This document shows positions 59,935 through 64,000 of a stretch of DNA of 64,000 bases, piece by piece (position 1 is the stretch's first letter; each line of letters opens with the position of its first letter). The notes under the pieces are model-generated. The model did no database searches. It was not told the origin of the DNA and was given only the letters and a program-made list of their open reading frames with translations. The translations under genes were made by a program, and so were the position numbers. The stretch is from contig QVRM01002189.1 in assembly GCA_003439945.1 (NCBI GenBank), positions 37,501 to 101,500 on the forward strand, given 5' to 3'. This DNA is from Dermanyssus gallinae. Lineage: Eukaryota; Arthropoda; Arachnida; Mesostigmata; Dermanyssidae.

Positions 59935-60256
59935 GTCCGCTGGTGCGTGACTGCCACGCGCTGCGGGGACCTTCACTGGCCCACTTGTAAGTTAGTCAGA
60001 CGGTACAAACTCCCGAAACCGACACTCCCGTGTTTTAAGAACTAACCGGGGGGCAAGGCATACGATAGATTTGGGTGTCAACGAATTTATATTGTCATCC
60101 TGTCGTGGCCCATTCGAGGGCTGTTAAGGCTACTGCCAATACGGGGGACTTGTGCTGCATAGAAGTCCCCCGGGCTGGACGGTTAACGCCCCGAGTGACA
60201 CTCGGTGGTACCGTCCGGGACGCCTGCTGCCTTGGCTTAATAGGCAAAATGAGCGA
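59935..60256 (+). repeat. Dispersed structured repeat, copy B
   Basis: Partner of 3,421-3,738. Copy B folds better. Stem 1 is 10 bp (60,142-60,151 with 60,163-60,172, 11-base loop). Stem 2 is 6 bp (60,191-60,196 with 60,200-60,205), enclosed by a further 6-bp pair (60,177-60,182 with 60,211-60,216). At aligned positions, a G-C pair in B is a T-A pair in A (stem 1), and an A-T pair in B is G-C in A (stem 2). The family is not recognised. Confidence 0.72.
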
Positions 60257-60560
60257 GACGTGGCCACACGAACGCAGACCACCGGTCGAGAGGGCCTTCT
60301 GGCCCCGTATTTTACGGGGAACCCCTGCTCTGGAGTGGTCCGACGCCCTTCGGGGGGAAGGTATATTCCGGGGTGTAACGCGGAATCGCGAGGTGAATGC
60401 GTCTAATCGGTACGGTGGAGTAGTGTGGTACCCCCATTCCAAACCTCGATAGGGGGGAGGGTGGGGGATCTGCTGGCCTGTCAATTCGGGCTGGTGGGCA
60501 CTCCCGTTCGGGTCCGCGCGTATTAAATCGCGGTTAAAGGGCGGGAGTGTAAGTATTTCT
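60257..60560. other. GC-rich hairpin-bearing extension of copy B
   Basis: It holds short stems at 60,303-60,319 (7 bp, ttt loop) and 60,365-60,386 (6 bp) and a G-rich run near 60,450-60,468. Copy A does not share it. It may be further sequence of the same element. The 222-codon minus-strand frame through this region (60,095-60,763) has no recognised domain. Confidence 0.4.
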
Positions 60561-61708
60561 CTCTTTTGCTGAGGGTCATTTATTGCAAACCCGCTAACGA
60601 AGTATCTGCTCTTGCAACATAGGCTCTTCCAGTAGTTTGTGGCTATTGCTGTCGTCTCATAAAAGCGCACAATTACATCCGTAAACTTAAATTCACATTC
60701 AGCAAAATTATTGCAAAAAGCCTCCGTTCTCGGTAAGGCATAGGTCGTTTTAAGGTCCTCCACAAAGAGCGGGGTTCATAATAACACGTAAGTAAGCCGG
60801 TTGCGGCTAGTACAGTGGACAACTAGCACTTTTTTTTAGAAAACTGGCGATAATTTTGTTAAGAACTTCTAAGTTCGCTTTAAACAAGTGGGTCCATATA
60901 ACCTGTATCTGTAATCAGCGGTCAGTCCAACCGTTAAATTAAAAGGGCTCAGCACGGCGTCCAGCGGCAACCGATTAGACTTATTGATACTATTAAATGA
61001 CAAAATACCCTTGCAAGTTTTTCCTCAATATGTTAAGTAAAATTAAATTTATGTGTTAAGAAGATTACTCCAATGTATGAACAATTCAGAATAAACTGGT
61101 GCTGACCTTAGACGAAATTAATCTTCTCGGCGAGCCTGCCTCCACGGGGAACCTTCATCGCTTATTTTTTTAATGCATTTATTGCAAGAGTTAAGGTCAA
61201 CAAACTTTTGCAACAAACGATTGTTGCAGGTGAAGTCGACTTTGGAAGTAGATGGTAAGGTCATGGGCATACATAAAATTACTCATTGGTGAGCGGCGCC
61301 AATAGATTTCTTGTGGCGCTTACCAATTTTAAGAACAATAGGGCACTGAGGAGATCGCTTTCGGGATAATTAAAACATTTTCATAAAGGTTTTTTTTAAC
61401 TACAGACCATCCTCCGTCCCCTACGCATTGAAATCGCCATGAGGCACATCTTCAATGTATCGAGAACCAGACATGTTCAGATATCTAGGATTCCATAACA
61501 GTCTTTGTGGCGGCATGGCCGCGGATTTCTAGCGGTATAATTTATTATTTATTCTCTATGAGAATCGCAGGAGGGCCATTTAAGTGCGTCGAAGTCGAGG
61601 AAGTAAACCCAGAAGTGGATTTAAAGACACGAGATTAATTCATTTATTATATTCCTGTCTCAATGATTCCTATGTTCTTTATTGTGCTGCACAATCATTG
61701 TACAAATG

Positions 61709-61710
<2 letters not shown>
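60561..61710. other. No gene recognised
   Basis: AT-rich unique DNA. The minus-strand frame at 60,520-60,763 is of ordinary composition but unassigned. Confidence 0.45.

Positions 61711-61711
<1 letters not shown>

Positions 61712-61797
<86 letters not shown>
61712..61797. repeat. Perfect (TA)43 array
   Basis: 86 uninterrupted bases of TA. Confidence 0.97.
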
Positions 61798-61799
<2 letters not shown>

Positions 61800-62335
61800 C
61801 TTTGAAGCGGTCACAGATGACATTATTAGGAAGTTACGCGACAAGAACTCGCCGGCTCTGCTGAATTTGTTCTAAGCCCACCAGCCTACCGGAATATTGG
61901 AGGTGGTGAGCACAAAGGAAGACAACGTTGAAGCGTTACCATCTTTCCCTAGGAATTCCTTAGCTGGGTTAGATCTTTGTTAGGCCCCACTTGGTAACGG
62001 ACCTGATTATGAAGCCGTTAAATGCGGACGCCGCCAACCTAGCTGCACGTTCTTCTGAGCGCCCCTTTAAGTACGTTGCTCGACGACATTACCATGCGAC
62101 TAGGTGTCAGTCATCGACTGGACAGCTCTGGTTTGGTTTTGAGCCCTTGCAGTAGAGATGTGAAGAACCGGTTGACGTTATGGTACATATTATCCCGTTA
62201 TCATGCATCTATAACGGCAACTGTGCGACGATACATGCTGGAATCAATAACGATATTGACAAAGCCCTTCAATCGGCTGGACTCCCAGCGACCCTAAGGT
62301 CGGGGTTTGTCACGAAAAGACGGAACTGGTAGTAT
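61800..62335 (+). pseudogene. Possible LINE reverse-transcriptase fragment
   Basis: Near 62,236-62,330 a plus-strand frame gives N-N-D-I-D-K-A-L-Q-S-A-G-L followed by G-F-V-T-K-R-R, resembling the 'l-x-x-a-L-x-x-x-G-L-x-x-x-x-K-s-x-x-v' region after RT motif C. At 61,801-61,875 a frame has I-I-R-K-L-R-D-K-N-S-P-A, vaguely like the pre-RT 'l-k-x-x-K-S-P-G' block. The rest is too broken to follow. Chance is possible. Confidence 0.3.
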
Positions 62336-62339
62336 GACG

Positions 62340-63250
62340 ATGATCCCCATCAAATCAAGTAAGCCTCTGATGTAGGATGTAGCTGTGCCGAACTCACTTA
62401 CCCCTTGTATGGTCCTAAGTAACGCGCTACAAAGAGGGCAAGTGATATACAAATGGTGACAACAAGAAACATGCAACGCAGTTAATTGAAATAAGCCCCC
62501 CTCCCACTAACGTAGCTTCTATAGTCATTTCCGTTATTATTACGTACGGCTTATGGGGCGGTTGCGTAGATCGAAACAACATGTTCTATGTCTCCACCAC
62601 GCTGCTGCTGCTTCTTCTATAGCTGCGGCTGGTAGCCGCTTTGCGAAGAAGTCACCGGTAGTTAGATAGAGAAGCTGGACTGAATCGTAGTATCGTAGCG
62701 TTAGCGTAACTAAAACATTCATCTCATAGACAACGCTCACATAGAACGGGCGCGGGCAAACGTCCGGGCTAGTACGGGCGAGGACCTAATAGTTTGTGGT
62801 GTGCCGATATGTGAAATGTCTCCCGCATTGTTTCGTCGCCATCGTCGTCGTCGTCGTCGTAATGGCTCTCCTTGCGTCTATCTTATGACCCTCGTTGCAT
62901 GTCTATCTTAGACGACGAACGCGTCGTCGTCGTCGTCGTCGCCACCGTTGTCGTCCCACCAGAATTCCCAAGGCTTCACCCCGTCCCATCCTGTTCCGCC
63001 CTGCCCTGCCTGCTCCCAATGCCAACAACATGCAGCGACGCAACGTAGCCATTGACAGACGGACAGACAGACAGATAGACACACGTCCGCCCACGATCCT
63101 ACCCACCCAGCGGAAGATAGAAGGACCGCCAGTAGTCGAAAGCCTCCTGTGGGAGCAGGCCGGCTCCGGGCAATCACATCGGTTGGTGCATCCAACCGCC
63201 GTCTACAACAAATGAATGACAACACGTTGCTAAAACTACAGCGGCGAAGG
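62340..63250. other. No gene proven; GTC runs
   Basis: Unique DNA with GTC arrays at about 62,842-62,862 and 62,923-62,943 and CAGA runs near 63,057-63,078. No motif was seen. Confidence 0.45.
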
Positions 63251-63254
63251 CAGC

Positions 63255-63560
<306 letters not shown>

Positions 63561-64000
63561 GTAGCAGCAGTAGCTAGCAGAACCAGCAACGACGGCAACC
63601 GCGTTGGCATCGATTGCGTCGTCAAATCGTAGCAAACTCGAAGGCGACTCGTTGGAACGCGCGCGTTGACGACCGTGGTTGGTCTGGGGGCGTTCGTCTG
63701 CGTGTTGAGATATTTTACTTAGTAGAACCGTCTCTCCGTTCGTCTCGTTCATTTCGGCCGACATGTCTCGTGTCGATTGTCGTTCGTTTGTAGGATCGGA
63801 ACCGGACGGGTGAACATGGTAGAACCCTTTACCGCCGGGTAGTAGCCATAACAGGGCACCAGCATCTGTCGTAGCCGCGTAGAGACGCGCTTAAAATTCT
63901 CGACGGGAGCTTTCAAGGGGCTGGATGCATTAATAATGCACTTACATACACGTACGGACATACACCCGCCCGTACGCACGTCTACGTGCAATGTTGACGA
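63561..64000. other. GC-rich unique patch, no gene proven
   Basis: CpG-containing unique DNA with no defended exon, similar in character to 29,116-29,700. Confidence 0.35.

Noticed and set aside
60095..60763. 222-codon minus-strand frame as a real gene
   Set aside because: It runs through the structured repeat and a GC-rich hairpin region, no domain is recognised, and plus-strand frames are open too.

Overview
This window looks like non-coding metazoan nuclear DNA, most likely from an arthropod. I found no bacterial-style operons, no rRNA and no intact single-copy protein gene. The evidence for a metazoan is long (TA)n and (CAA/GTT)n microsatellites, short chance reading frames with no coding continuity, two copies of a tRNA-derived SINE, mariner transposase fossils, and many decayed pieces of R1/Jockey/CR1/I-type non-LTR retrotransposons. 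R1-type LINEs together with mariners favour an arthropod. I cannot name the species.

Layout. Bases 1-9,800 hold simple repeats, one copy (A) of a structured dispersed repeat near 3.4-3.7 kb, a weak R1-like fragment at 1.8-2.0 kb and a broken mariner transposase at 6.7-7.4 kb. Bases 9,800-32,600 are GC-richer and dominated by interrupted trinucleotide repeats (GTT, CAA, GTC, GAT). They also hold SINE copy 1, a perfect 20-bp-arm palindrome, a C-poor minisatellite, and GC-rich unique patches that could be regulatory or untranslated sequence of a large gene; nothing proves this. Bases 32,600-46,100 are a transposon graveyard: a LINE endonuclease fragment, a LINE 3' end with a zinc-knuckle motif, a second mariner with its D34D spacing preserved, one clean 5'-truncated R1-like insertion with poly(A) and a 12-bp target-site duplication, an older R1-like fossil, a Jockey/CR1-like fragment and SINE copy 2. 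Bases 46,100-49,800 return to trinucleotide repeats plus a degenerate direct-repeat pair. Bases 49,800-62,400 are a second graveyard: two reverse-transcriptase fossils of one type, endonuclease and RNase H fragments, a possible LINE ORF1, a mariner C-terminus, and copy B of the structured repeat. The window ends with a very long (CAA)n array at 63.3-63.6 kb.

Nothing here works together as a pathway. The best leads are: (1) the 320-bp repeat pair at 3.4 and 59.9 kb, whose hairpins show compensatory changes; (2) the R1-like insertion at 38.0-39.2 kb with visible boundaries; (3) the minus-strand SINE family with a tRNA-like head; (4) two degenerate direct-repeat pairs about 0.5 and 1 kb apart; and (5) a repeated association of TA arrays with transposon edges. 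All protein-family calls were made by eye from motifs and need a profile search.
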